A stretch of 17,995 bases of DNA from Gammaproteobacteria bacterium (GTDB lineage: Bacteria > Pseudomonadota > Gammaproteobacteria > S012-40). This document shows, in pieces, positions 1 through 6,859 of this stretch. Position numbers and translations under genes: made by a program. The stretch covers positions 1 through 17,995 of the forward strand of contig JAOTSL010000024.1 in the NCBI GenBank assembly GCA_029864945.1, read 5' to 3'. Under the pieces are notes generated by a model, which was given only the letters and a program-made list of their open reading frames with translations, did no database searches and had not been told where the DNA came from. Numbering within the stretch: the stretch's first letter is position 1; the number at the start of each line of letters is the position of its first letter.

Positions 1-1194
1 ATAAAGCGTTGCACCCAAGCTTAATACAAGCGAAATACTACTGATTGCAAATACTTCGTTCCATTTTAAGTCCGAAGGTAATTCAGAAATATAATACACA
101 TCTGCTGCAAGAAATTTAAAACCAAGCAAATGTTCGAGAAAGGGAACAATACTTTCTATATTCAACGACAAAGCGACACCACCGGCTGTTCCTATTAAGG
201 TACCAATAACGCCAATAATTATTCCTTGGACAACAAAAATCCCTAATATGGTTGATGGTGACGCACCTAGTGTACGCAATATGGCAATATCAGCTTCTTT
301 TTCAACAACTCCCATCACCAGTGTTGAAATGAGGTTAAAGGCGGCAACAGCAACAATCAGCATCAATATAAAAAACATAACCGTTTTTTCCATTTTTACT
401 GCGCGGAAAAAATTTGCATGCTCTCTTGTCCAGTCAGATATGAAGTAATTTCCCGGCAACATATCAATAAGATCACGGGTAACACTACCTGATTTAAACA
501 TGTCTTCCAGTTTTAAACGAACCCCAGTCACCTGCCCTTTCATTTGAAACAAACGTGCGGCATCATCGAGGTGCATTAAAGCAAGGGTACTATCGTATTC
601 ATACATCCCCACTTCAAATATACCAACAACCGTAAAACGTTTTAGTCTTGGCATGACTCCCGCTGGTGTAACATTAACCTGCGGGATAATAAGAGTGACT
701 TTGTCTCCCTGAAATACACCAAGGATTCGAGCTAGATCTTTTCCCAGCACAATGCCAAATTTACCGGGTTTTAAATCATCAAGGCTACCGAATAACATTT
801 TGTCCCCAACTTCTGAAACTTTGGGTTCTTCCTTCGGTAAAACACCTCGTATAATGGCGCCATTCACTTGTGAGCCGAAACTTAGCATCCCTTCTGCGGC
901 AATAAACGGAGCAAACCCTTTAACCTGATCATTCTCCGACGCGGCTGCAGCAACCGATTGCCAGTTTTCTAAATTGCTACCTTGCCCCTGAATAGTGGCG
1001 TGTGCCGTCATGCCTAAAATTCGCTCACGCAATTCTTGCTCAAAACCATTCATAACGGAAATAACGGTAATTAAAGCCGTTACACCAAGCGCAATACCTA
1101 ACATAGAAATGATGGTGATGAATGAAATAAAGTGATTGCGGCGTTTTGCACGTGTATAGCGCAATCCCACATATAGCGGTAATGGTTTAAACAT
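1..1194 (-). CDS. lolC/lolE: LolC/LolE-family lipoprotein-releasing ABC transporter permease (3' end cut by window)
   Basis: Inner-membrane permease subunit of the Lol system, which with the ATPase LolD extracts outer-membrane lipoproteins from the inner membrane and passes them to LolA. I translated it by hand: it reads open from an ATG at 1194 to base 1, 398 codons, so only roughly the last 15-20 residues of a family member of about 415 are missing. The N-terminus (MFKPLPLYVGLRYTRAKRRN) is typical. A first membrane segment lies near residues 22-48 and ends in the family motif VMNGFEQEL. A large periplasmic domain follows, then membrane segments from about residue 275 onward, with the FtsX-like DIAILRTLGAS stretch near residue 300. 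The C-terminal half (LPSDLKW region) resembles LolE more than E. coli LolC, so the exact paralogue is left open. The family is certain. Confidence 0.93.
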   Translation of the reverse strand, partial: MFKPLPLYVGLRYTRAKRRNHFISFITIISMLGIALGVTALITVISVMNGFEQELRERILGMTAHATIQGQGSNLENWQSVAAAASENDQVKGFAPFIAAEGMLSFGSQVNGAIIRGVLPKEEPKVSEVGDKMLFGSLDDLKPGKFGIVLGKDLARILGVFQGDKVTLIIPQVNVTPAGVMPRLKRFTVVGIFEVGMYEYDSTLALMHLDDAARLFQMKGQVTGVRLKLEDMFKSGSVTRDLIDMLPGNYFISDWTREHANFFRAVKMEKTVMFFILMLIVAVAAFNLISTLVMGVVEKEADIAILRTLGASPSTILGIFVVQGIIIGVIGTLIGTAGGVALSLNIESIVPFLEHLLGFKFLAADVYYISELPSDLKWNEVFAISSISLVLSLGATLY

Positions 1195-1233
1195 ATTTAC
1201 GTCAAATTAACCTAGGAGATTTTGTTAGAAAGG

Positions 1234-1239
1234 ATTATA
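1234..1239 (-). promoter_or_regulatory. Candidate -10 box for the Lol permease gene
   Basis: A perfect TATAAT on the minus strand lies about 40 bp upstream of the Lol permease start. I see no good -35 hexamer at 16-18 bp and no TGn extension, so this is tentative. The rest of the 294-bp gap to the upstream ATPase gene (1195-1488) holds no recognisable gene or convincing terminator. Confidence 0.4.
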
Positions 1240-1488
1240 CGCTATTTTCTATTGGGAAGGATCTGAATTTAACACCGCACACACGACCAACAAATTCAAG
1301 CTAAAGCCGCTCTTGCTATATTCCATTTAGAAAGTCAGCAATTAAGAAAGTCTGCAACTATCACTCATTGACTAAAAAACGTGCTGTCACTGTGCAGCTC
1401 CTATGGAAATCGATTTAAATTGATGCAACAAGACGAGTTCAAGCGAATAAATAGAAAACTTACTTAAGCATTCATATTTAACTGTTTT

Positions 1489-2778
1489 TCACTCCGTTTC
1501 AGAATTAACCAAATTAATATAAGGGTGCTGATAAAAAACTCGAGTTTGATCACGGTTATCCAACGACATTTGACGTGTTATATCCTTTTGTTCACGCACA
1601 ACATTAAGTTCAGGAGTAGAAACTTGCATAAATATAAATCCATAAGTACCGATAGTGAAGTTTTCTCCGTTGTGTAACCGATGAACGCTAATTTTTTGTC
1701 CATTCAAAAAAGTACCGTTAGTACTATTTAGATCATGCAAATAAGATATACCACCTTGAGTAACTATTTGCGCGTGATAACGACTAACTTTATAGTCATC
1801 AATTGGAACATCATTGTCAGACTGACGACCGAAGCTAAGATAATCTTTACTCAAATTTATTTCGTCAATAACATGTTCGTTATGTTTGACGATAATTTTA
1901 GAATTGCCATTCTCAATAACCGGTAACACAAAACGAGTAACATCCTGGCTTTCACCAAAACGTTTTTCATATGCCCCCCAACCTAATTCATTCGCTGCTT
2001 TCTGAATGATAAGGCCGTTCACTTTTGATATTTTTTCAACACAGCAATGTAATAATGCATAATCACATATCGTATTTATCAAGCGGATTCTGCCACCCGT
2101 AAACTGATGTATAATAGGTATGCAGTCTTCACTAAAAAGAGAAATATTACGAGATCCAGCCACTTTTAAACGATGATTAATATAATTCATTGTCTCATTA
2201 GGATTAAGCGGCTTAATATGACAACGCAAACGAATACGTTGTGCTATATGTTCCATTTCAGGCTTATCAATTAATGTATTTAATTCTGGCTGACCTATCA
2301 AAATAACACTCAATAATTTACGACTTTGGTGTTCCAAATCAAATAAATATCGGATATCTTCTAATATTTCGGCGGATATATTATGAGCTTCGTCTACGAC
2401 TAAAAATACTTTTTTACCGGCCCTGAACTGTTGACTCAGATACTGCTTCAGCTTATCAAGAACCTGAACCCTTTGAAGGTTGTACGGAGTAATGCCAAAT
2501 TCAAGCAATAATTGCTGCAAAAACTCTTCAGACGATAAGTGATTAACTTGAATTCTAGCAATAATTGCATGGTGATGGTCTTGAGCCAGCACATCATTCA
2601 CTAAAGTGGTTTTACCTGTGCCGATTTCGCCGGTGCAAACTAAAAAGCTATCTTGAATTTGCATGGCGTATTCGATATACGCTTTTACTCTTGCATGATC
2701 TTCACTCAAGTATAAAAACCGAGGATCAGACACCAGACTAAACGGAAATTCTTGTAATTTAAAAAACGCTAAATACAT
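1489..2778 (-). CDS. ExeA/GspA-like AAA ATPase with C-terminal FHA domain
   Basis: 429-residue protein of two parts. Residues 1-270 are an ExeA/GspA-type AAA ATPase: the N-terminus MYLAFFKLQEFPF is typical of the family, with Walker A GEIGTGKT at 50-57, Walker B VFLVVDE at 124-130 and a GQPEL sensor-like motif at 162-166. Residues about 313-385 form an FHA domain with its usual phosphothreonine-binding residues: GR at 317-318, SRYHA at 332-336 and STNGT at 352-356. ExeA itself ends in a peptidoglycan-binding domain and works with ExeB in secretin assembly; here FHA takes that place. The start was set at the ATG at 2778 rather than the in-frame TTG at 2802, because ATG begins the conserved family N-terminus and has a GGA 6 nt upstream. 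No secretion genes are adjacent, so the role is unknown; phosphorylation-dependent assembly or signalling is an inference. Confidence 0.88.
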   Translation of the reverse strand: MYLAFFKLQEFPFSLVSDPRFLYLSEDHARVKAYIEYAMQIQDSFLVCTGEIGTGKTTLVNDVLAQDHHHAIIARIQVNHLSSEEFLQQLLLEFGITPYNLQRVQVLDKLKQYLSQQFRAGKKVFLVVDEAHNISAEILEDIRYLFDLEHQSRKLLSVILIGQPELNTLIDKPEMEHIAQRIRLRCHIKPLNPNETMNYINHRLKVAGSRNISLFSEDCIPIIHQFTGGRIRLINTICDYALLHCCVEKISKVNGLIIQKAANELGWGAYEKRFGESQDVTRFVLPVIENGNSKIIVKHNEHVIDEINLSKDYLSFGRQSDNDVPIDDYKVSRYHAQIVTQGGISYLHDLNSTNGTFLNGQKISVHRLHNGENFTIGTYGFIFMQVSTPELNVVREQKDITRQMSLDNRDQTRVFYQHPYINLVNSETE

Positions 2779-2825
2779 AACAAATCCAATCCCTGAAAAC
2801 AAAAATTAAGCTCCACCACAAAGAT

Positions 2826-2831
2826 AGTTTA
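2826..2831 (-). promoter_or_regulatory. Candidate CRP-dependent -10 for the ATPase-FHA gene
   Basis: Minus-strand TAAACT. If it is the -10, transcription starts near 2819, about 40 bp before the ATG. The centre of the CRP-like palindrome (2861.5) then falls near -42.5, within 1 bp of the classical class II position of -41.5. No independent -35 hexamer is visible, as expected for an activator-dependent promoter. TATCTT at 2821-2826 is an alternative -10. Confidence 0.35.
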
Positions 2832-2853
2832 GGCTTCTTCAATTGTTTTTACA

Positions 2854-2869
2854 TGTGAACGAGATCACT
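2854..2869. promoter_or_regulatory. CRP/Vfr-type binding site (TGTGA-N6-TCACT)
   Basis: The sequence TGTGA-ACGAGA-TCACT matches the CRP half-sites TGTGA and TCACA at 9 of 10 positions, with the correct 6-bp spacer. Across the 22-bp E. coli consensus (2851-2872) I count 18 matches. It lies between the divergent ATPase-FHA gene and dapC. It is much closer to the ATPase start (about 85 bp) than to dapC, whose predicted start site is about 120 bp away, so the ATPase gene is the likelier target. Confidence 0.6.
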
Positions 2870-2916
2870 TTTTAATATTAACGCTCCTTTACCCCAATCC
2901 GCTGCTTATTTTTCAC

Positions 2917-2930
2917 TCAGACTAGTCTGA
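2917..2930. promoter_or_regulatory. Perfect 14-bp palindrome upstream of the dapC promoter
   Basis: TCAGACTAGTCTGA is an exact inverted repeat of 7+7 bp with no spacer, 15 bp upstream of the predicted dapC -35. Its position suits an operator or activator site. The binding protein is not identifiable. A related sequence, GACCAGTCTGA, occurs at 14075-14085 upstream of the ccm promoter. Confidence 0.4.
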
Positions 2931-2944
2931 AATTCATGCATTTA

Positions 2945-2974
2945 TTGGCCAAAAAGTTCACTTTCCCCTATACT
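2945..2974 (+). promoter_or_regulatory. Predicted sigma70 promoter of the dapC-dapD-yffB-dapE cluster
   Basis: A -35 TTGGCC at 2945-2950 and a -10 TATACT at 2969-2974 are separated by 18 bp. The predicted start near 2981 leaves a leader of about 22 nt before the dapC ATG. The Shine-Dalgarno of dapC is weak. Confidence 0.55.
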
Positions 2975-3002
2975 ACGCGGCTTAATAAGACATGAGCAGA
3001 CC

Positions 3003-4208
3003 ATGAACCCCAATATCGCACGACTTCATCCGTATCCATTTGAAAAACTGGGGAAATTATTCGCGGATGTTAAGCCTGATAGCAGCAAAACTCACATCGC
3101 TTTATCCATTGGTGAGCCCAAACACGCGGCACCACAATTTGTACTTGATGAACTGATCAACAGACTGCCATCTATCTCGCGATATCCTTTAACTAAAGGC
3201 ACTGACGGTTTACGTGAGTCCATAACTCAATGGTTGATCAAGCGTTTCAAGCTTGAAAATACCGGCATTAACGCCAATGAACATGTTTTACCCGTTAACG
3301 GTACACGCGAAGCTCTATTTGCATTTGCGCAAGCAATGCTTGATACCTCAAATACAAGTAATAAGGCGCTCGTATTATCACCAAATCCTTTTTACCAAAT
3401 TTATGAAGGCGCTGCGATTCTAGCCGGTGCGGACATCCAGTTTCTAAATACCGTAGCCTCATCGGATTTTGAACCTGACCTAAACGAAGTTGACGAACAA
3501 ACCTGGAAACGCTGCCAATTAATTTATTTGTGCTCACCGGGCAACCCGACAGGCAAAGTGCTTTCTAAAGAATATTTATCTCGTTTGCTGGATCTTGCTG
3601 ATAAGTACGACTTTATCATTGCATCGGATGAATGTTATTCAGAAATATATTCTGATGAAGCCAATCCACCACCAGGGCTACTAGAAGTTGCAGCTGAAAC
3701 TGGTCGAGATGACTTTCGACGATGTATTGTTTTTCACAGTTTGTCAAAACGCTCAAATTTACCCGGTCTTCGATCTGGCTTTGTCGCTGGTGACAAATCA
3801 ATTATTGAAACTTTTTTAAAATATCGCACTTATCACGGTTGTGCTATGCCAATGTATACACAATACGCAAGTATTGCAGCTTGGAACGACGAGTTGCATG
3901 TAATAAACAACCGCGCGATGTACCGAACAAAATTTGAAAATGTTTTAAAAATATTGAAGCCCGTGATAACCGTTAACGCTCCTGACGCGAGCTTTTATCT
4001 TTGGCCAGAGACGCCAATTGATGACCAGGATTTTGCGAAAGGACTTTTTGAAAAAGAAAACGTCACCGTATTACCGGGTAGTTTTCTTTCACGTACAAGT
4101 AATAACACCAACCCCGGTCAAAACCGAATTCGTATGGCGCTTGTTGCCGATCTTGATGAGTGCATTGAAGCTGCTAACCGTATTAAAAATTTTATTAACA
4201 ATTTGTAA
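3003..4208 (+). CDS. dapC: Succinyldiaminopimelate transaminase DapC
   Basis: Pyridoxal-phosphate aminotransferase, fold type I, 401 residues. It transfers an amino group from glutamate to N-succinyl-2-amino-6-ketopimelate, giving N-succinyl-LL-diaminopimelate in the cytoplasmic lysine/peptidoglycan pathway. Visible motifs: the glycine/proline-rich substrate region LSIGEPKH at 34-41, SPGNPTGKV at 178-186 (cofactor-contacting Asn181), SDECYSEIY at 208-216 (Asp209, pyridine-nitrogen partner), and SLSKRSNLPGLRSGF at 246-260 with Schiff-base lysine Lys249. An arginine in the C-terminal NRIRMAL motif would bind the substrate carboxylate. It is the first gene of a plus-strand cluster, 12 nt before dapD. 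That neighbour supports DapC over a generic class I aminotransferase, although bifunctional ArgD/DapC activity cannot be excluded by sequence alone. Confidence 0.93.
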   Translation: MNPNIARLHPYPFEKLGKLFADVKPDSSKTHIALSIGEPKHAAPQFVLDELINRLPSISRYPLTKGTDGLRESITQWLIKRFKLENTGINANEHVLPVNGTREALFAFAQAMLDTSNTSNKALVLSPNPFYQIYEGAAILAGADIQFLNTVASSDFEPDLNEVDEQTWKRCQLIYLCSPGNPTGKVLSKEYLSRLLDLADKYDFIIASDECYSEIYSDEANPPPGLLEVAAETGRDDFRRCIVFHSLSKRSNLPGLRSGFVAGDKSIIETFLKYRTYHGCAMPMYTQYASIAAWNDELHVINNRAMYRTKFENVLKILKPVITVNAPDASFYLWPETPIDDQDFAKGLFEKENVTVLPGSFLSRTSNNTNPGQNRIRMALVADLDECIEAANRIKNFINNL

Positions 4209-4220
4209 AAGGAATAAATT

Positions 4221-5042
4221 ATGTCTGACCTAAAAAATATTATTGAAGAAGCCTTTGAGCATAGAGCTGATATCACACCAAAATCAGTTGAAAGCCAAAC
4301 AAAAGAAGCAGTGATGGAATGCATTAATCTGCTAGACAAAGGTGAAGCAAGAGTTGCCGAGAAAATCAACGGAGACTGGGTTGTAAACGAGTGGCTTAAA
4401 AAAGCTGTTTTACTTTCGTTTCGCATCGAAGACAACCACGTTATGGCCGGTGGTTCTATGCAATATTACGACAAAGTAGAAACTAAATTCGCAAACTTTA
4501 CATCAAAAGATTTTAGAGCAGCTGGCGTTCGCGTAGTTCCACCAGCAACCGTACGAAAAGGCTCTTATATCGCACCAAATACAGTATTAATGCCTTCATA
4601 CGTTAACATCGGCGCGTATGTTGACAGCGGTACAATGGTAGACACCTGGGCAACTGTTGGATCATGTGCGCAAATAGGCAAAAACGTTCATCTTTCTGGC
4701 GGTGTTGGTATTGGTGGTGTTTTAGAGCCACTACAAGCAGCACCAACTATCATTGAAGATAACTGCTTTATCGGTGCACGTTCCGAAGTGGTTGAAGGCG
4801 TGATTGTTGAAGAAGGTTCTGTTATCTCCATGGGCGTTTATCTTGGTCAAAGTACAAAAATATTTGACCGTGCAACAGGTGAAGTAACTTACGGCCGAAT
4901 TCCTGCTGGTTCTGTTGTTGTAGCCGGTAATCTGCCTTCAAAAGATGGTACCTACAGTTTATATTGTGCAGTTATCGTTAAAAAGGTTGATGCGAAAACT
5001 TTAGGTAAAGTTGGTATTAACGAATTGCTTCGAGATATCTAA
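4221..5042 (+). CDS. dapD: 2,3,4,5-tetrahydropyridine-2,6-dicarboxylate N-succinyltransferase DapD
   Basis: Cytoplasmic acyltransferase that succinylates tetrahydrodipicolinate with succinyl-CoA, the step committing to the succinylase branch of diaminopimelate synthesis. It has 273 residues; E. coli DapD has 274. The N-terminal alpha-helical domain (about 1-100) includes the MAGGSMQYYDKVETKF region. From about residue 105 to 240 the chain shows the imperfect hexapeptide pattern of a left-handed beta-helix (for example IAPNTVLMPSYVNIGAYVDS). The active-site region GSCAQIGKNVHLSGGVGIGG and the FIGARSEVVEGVIVEEG block are both conserved. A good Shine-Dalgarno AAGGA precedes the ATG. It follows dapC by 12 nt and is probably cotranscribed with it. 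A hairpin lies after the stop. Confidence 0.97.
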   Translation: MSDLKNIIEEAFEHRADITPKSVESQTKEAVMECINLLDKGEARVAEKINGDWVVNEWLKKAVLLSFRIEDNHVMAGGSMQYYDKVETKFANFTSKDFRAAGVRVVPPATVRKGSYIAPNTVLMPSYVNIGAYVDSGTMVDTWATVGSCAQIGKNVHLSGGVGIGGVLEPLQAAPTIIEDNCFIGARSEVVEGVIVEEGSVISMGVYLGQSTKIFDRATGEVTYGRIPAGSVVVAGNLPSKDGTYSLYCAVIVKKVDAKTLGKVGINELLRDI

Positions 5043-5068
5043 TATTTATTGTTAATAGCGTTAAATAT

Positions 5069-5107
5069 AAAATGCGTCATTCAGGCTTAGCCAGTATGGC
5101 GCATTTT
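5069..5107 (+). terminator. Strong hairpin in the dapD-yffB gap (terminator or attenuator)
   Basis: Arms at 5069-5080 and 5096-5107 (AAAATGCGTCAT with ATGGCGCATTTT) pair over 12 bp with one G-U wobble. The 15-nt loop contains a nested GGC-TTA-GCC. The 3' arm ends in TTTT and is followed by CATTATTTTCC, so it could act as an intrinsic terminator, partial attenuator or mRNA 3'-end stabiliser. It sits 26 bp after dapD and 45 bp before yffB, and may reduce expression of yffB-dapE relative to dapCD. Confidence 0.6.
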
Positions 5108-5152
5108 CATTATTTTCCTCGTTATTATTTTGTTTCAAGAGCATAAACTATA

Positions 5153-5512
5153 ATGACTACTCTCTACGGTATTCCAAATTGCGACACGATAAAAAAAGCC
5201 CGCCGTTGGCTTGATGATAACAATATCGAATTTGAATTTCATAATTTCAAAAAAGACGGTTTAGACCCAAGCTTGTTAGACAGATGGTTTAAAGATATCG
5301 GCTGGGAAGTATTGCTGAACAAGCGCGGTACTACGTGGAGAAAACTCGATGATAGTATCAAAAACACAGTCGACGAGACTTCGGCTAAAGTGATTATGCT
5401 AGAAAACCCATCCATAATAAAACGCCCTGTTCTCGACCTTGATACAACTAAATCAAATTCAACGAAGCATGTTGGATTTAACGAAAGCGAATACACCAAA
5501 ATATTTTCATAA
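5153..5512 (+). CDS. yffB: ArsC/Spx-family protein YffB
   Basis: 119-residue thioredoxin-fold protein of the ArsC/Spx superfamily, YffB subgroup. The N-terminal motif GIPNCDTIKKARRWL carries the single active-site-like Cys10. There is no CXXC as in Spx, so a Spx-type redox switch is unlikely. Arg58 (NKRGTTWRKL) and Arg91 (NPSIIKRPVLD) lie where arsenate-reductase relatives have functional arginines. The biochemical role of YffB is not settled; a glutathione-dependent thiol reductase activity has been suggested for the family. It often sits next to dapE, as here: dapE starts 15 nt after this stop. It is preceded by the hairpin at 5069-5107 and has a weak Shine-Dalgarno (AAGAG). Naming it an arsenate reductase would be over-annotation. 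Confidence 0.9.
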   Translation: MTTLYGIPNCDTIKKARRWLDDNNIEFEFHNFKKDGLDPSLLDRWFKDIGWEVLLNKRGTTWRKLDDSIKNTVDETSAKVIMLENPSIIKRPVLDLDTTKSNSTKHVGFNESEYTKIFS

Positions 5513-5527
5513 GGGATTAGCCAAACC

Positions 5528-6655
5528 ATGTCAGAAACCCTCGAACTAACCAAAAACCTGATTTCCCGCTCATCTGTCACACCTGACGATAAAGGTTGCC
5601 AGGAATTAATGATAAAACGCCTTGAAGCTATAGGTTTTGTCATCGAAAAATTACGCTTTGAGGAAGTAGATAATTTTTGGGCGCGCCGAGGAATAAGCTC
5701 GCCACTAATAGCCTTTGCTGGTCACACTGATGTTGTACCAACGGGCCCAGAGTCCGATTGGAAATACCCACCATTCGAGCCAACAATTGAAGGTGACTTG
5801 CTATATGGTCGCGGCACTGCTGATATGAAAGGTAGCTTAGCGGCTATGGTCGTAGGTTGTGAAAACTTTGTTAAGGCTCATCCTGATCACAAAGGCTCTA
5901 TCGCATTCCTTATTACCAGTGATGAAGAAGGCCCTAGCATTAATGGTACTATTAAGGTTGTAGAGCATCTCGAAAACCGAAACGAAAAAATCGATTTTTG
6001 CCTAGTCGGTGAACCATCGAGTACAAATAAAGTCGGTGATATTGTAAAGAATGGTCGCAGAGGTTCGTTAAACGGAAAACTTATCGTTAACGGTATACAA
6101 GGCCATGTCGCTTATCCTCACCTTGCTAACAATCCTTTTCATGTTGCTGCGCCTGCACTTGCCGAACTTTGTAAGCAAACCTGGGATAACGGAAATGAAT
6201 TTTTTCCACCAACAACCTTTCAAATATCCAATTTAAACTGCGGCACTGGTGCTACAAATGTTATTCCAGGCAAGCTAGAAATGCTCTTTAATTTTAGATT
6301 TTCAACAGAAGTTACTGCTGATGATTTAAAGAAACGAGTACACGAGTTATTTGACACTTATGACATGGAATATTCAATCGACTGGAACCTTTCGGGGCAG
6401 CCATTTATTACTGGCCGAGGTGAGCTTGTATCTGCTGTACAAGTGGCGGTTAAAGAAGTCGCTGGTTATGAAACCGAGCTATCAACCGCTGGCGGCACAT
6501 CTGACGGTCGATTCATTGCACCTACCGGTGCACAAATCGTAGAACTTGGCCCTTTAAATGCCACAATACATCAAGTTAATGAATGCGTGAGTATTAGCGA
6601 CTTGGACAAACTCACTAAAATGTATGAAGTGATGTTGAGAGAGTTACTTGTTTAA
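5528..6655 (+). CDS. dapE: Succinyl-diaminopimelate desuccinylase DapE
   Basis: Di-zinc M20-family amidohydrolase that cleaves N-succinyl-LL-diaminopimelate to succinate and LL-diaminopimelate, precursor of lysine and of peptidoglycan cross-links. It has 375 residues, the normal length. Metal ligands and catalytic residues are all present: His66 and Asp68 (AGHTDVVP), Asp99 (GTADMKG), Glu133/Glu134 (SDEEGP), Glu162 (GEPSS) and His348 (NATIHQVNE). The lid/dimerisation domain occupies about 178-295 and carries His193 (QGHVAYPH). GGTSDGRF at 322-329 is the conserved substrate-binding stretch. An AAGGG Shine-Dalgarno precedes the ATG. It is the last gene of the dap cluster and faces the ccm operon, whose 3' end lies about 200 bp away. 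Confidence 0.97.
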   Translation: MSETLELTKNLISRSSVTPDDKGCQELMIKRLEAIGFVIEKLRFEEVDNFWARRGISSPLIAFAGHTDVVPTGPESDWKYPPFEPTIEGDLLYGRGTADMKGSLAAMVVGCENFVKAHPDHKGSIAFLITSDEEGPSINGTIKVVEHLENRNEKIDFCLVGEPSSTNKVGDIVKNGRRGSLNGKLIVNGIQGHVAYPHLANNPFHVAAPALAELCKQTWDNGNEFFPPTTFQISNLNCGTGATNVIPGKLEMLFNFRFSTEVTADDLKKRVHELFDTYDMEYSIDWNLSGQPFITGRGELVSAVQVAVKEVAGYETELSTAGGTSDGRFIAPTGAQIVELGPLNATIHQVNECVSISDLDKLTKMYEVMLRELLV

Positions 6656-6663
6656 TCTAAATT

Positions 6664-6683
6664 AATCAGTTCGATCACTGATT
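6664..6683 (+). terminator. Weak hairpin after dapE
   Basis: AATCAGT and ACTGATT arms (6664-6670, 6677-6683) pair perfectly over 7 bp around a 6-nt loop, 8 bp after the dapE stop. The following tract (CATTTCGG) is only slightly T-rich, so this is a possible but not strong 3' end for the dap transcript. Confidence 0.4.
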
Positions 6684-6783
6684 CATTTCGGAATAAATTG
6701 TTTCCACACTTAACTCGAACCCAACTAAATTAGGTTAGGTTTAAGAAAACTCTGCACAAAAATAAAACTCGCTGAAACAAAAA

Positions 6784-6814
6784 GGGCTCCTTTTCTATTA
6801 ATAAAAAGGAGCCC
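6784..6814 (-). terminator. Rho-independent terminator of the ccm operon
   Basis: A perfect 11-bp stem (6784-6794 with 6804-6814, GGGCTCC plus an A/T extension) closes a 9-nt loop. Read on the minus strand, the stem runs into TTTTTGTTT, a classical U-tract, 46 bp after the ccmI stop. On the plus strand the stem is followed by GATTTG, so termination of dapE transcripts here would be weaker but possible. Confidence 0.85.
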
Positions 6815-6859
6815 GATTTGACAAATCTAATTGCCAGAAATAATTATTAGATATAAAAG

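Noticed and set aside
1384..1430. Small inverted motifs between the ATPase gene and the Lol permease (GCTG/CAGC and an ATTTAAAT centre)
   Set aside because: Stems are only 4 bp or imperfect, with no T-tract, so neither a terminator nor an operator is supported.
2779..2802. In-frame TTG start at 2802 for the ATPase-FHA protein (8 extra residues)
   Set aside because: The ATG at 2778 begins the conserved ExeA N-terminus MYLAFFKL and has a GGA 6 nt upstream; the extra residues match nothing typical of the family.
5153..5512. Annotation of the ArsC-family gene as arsenate reductase
   Set aside because: It has the YffB-type NCDTIKKA motif and dap context; no arsenic resistance genes are nearby.
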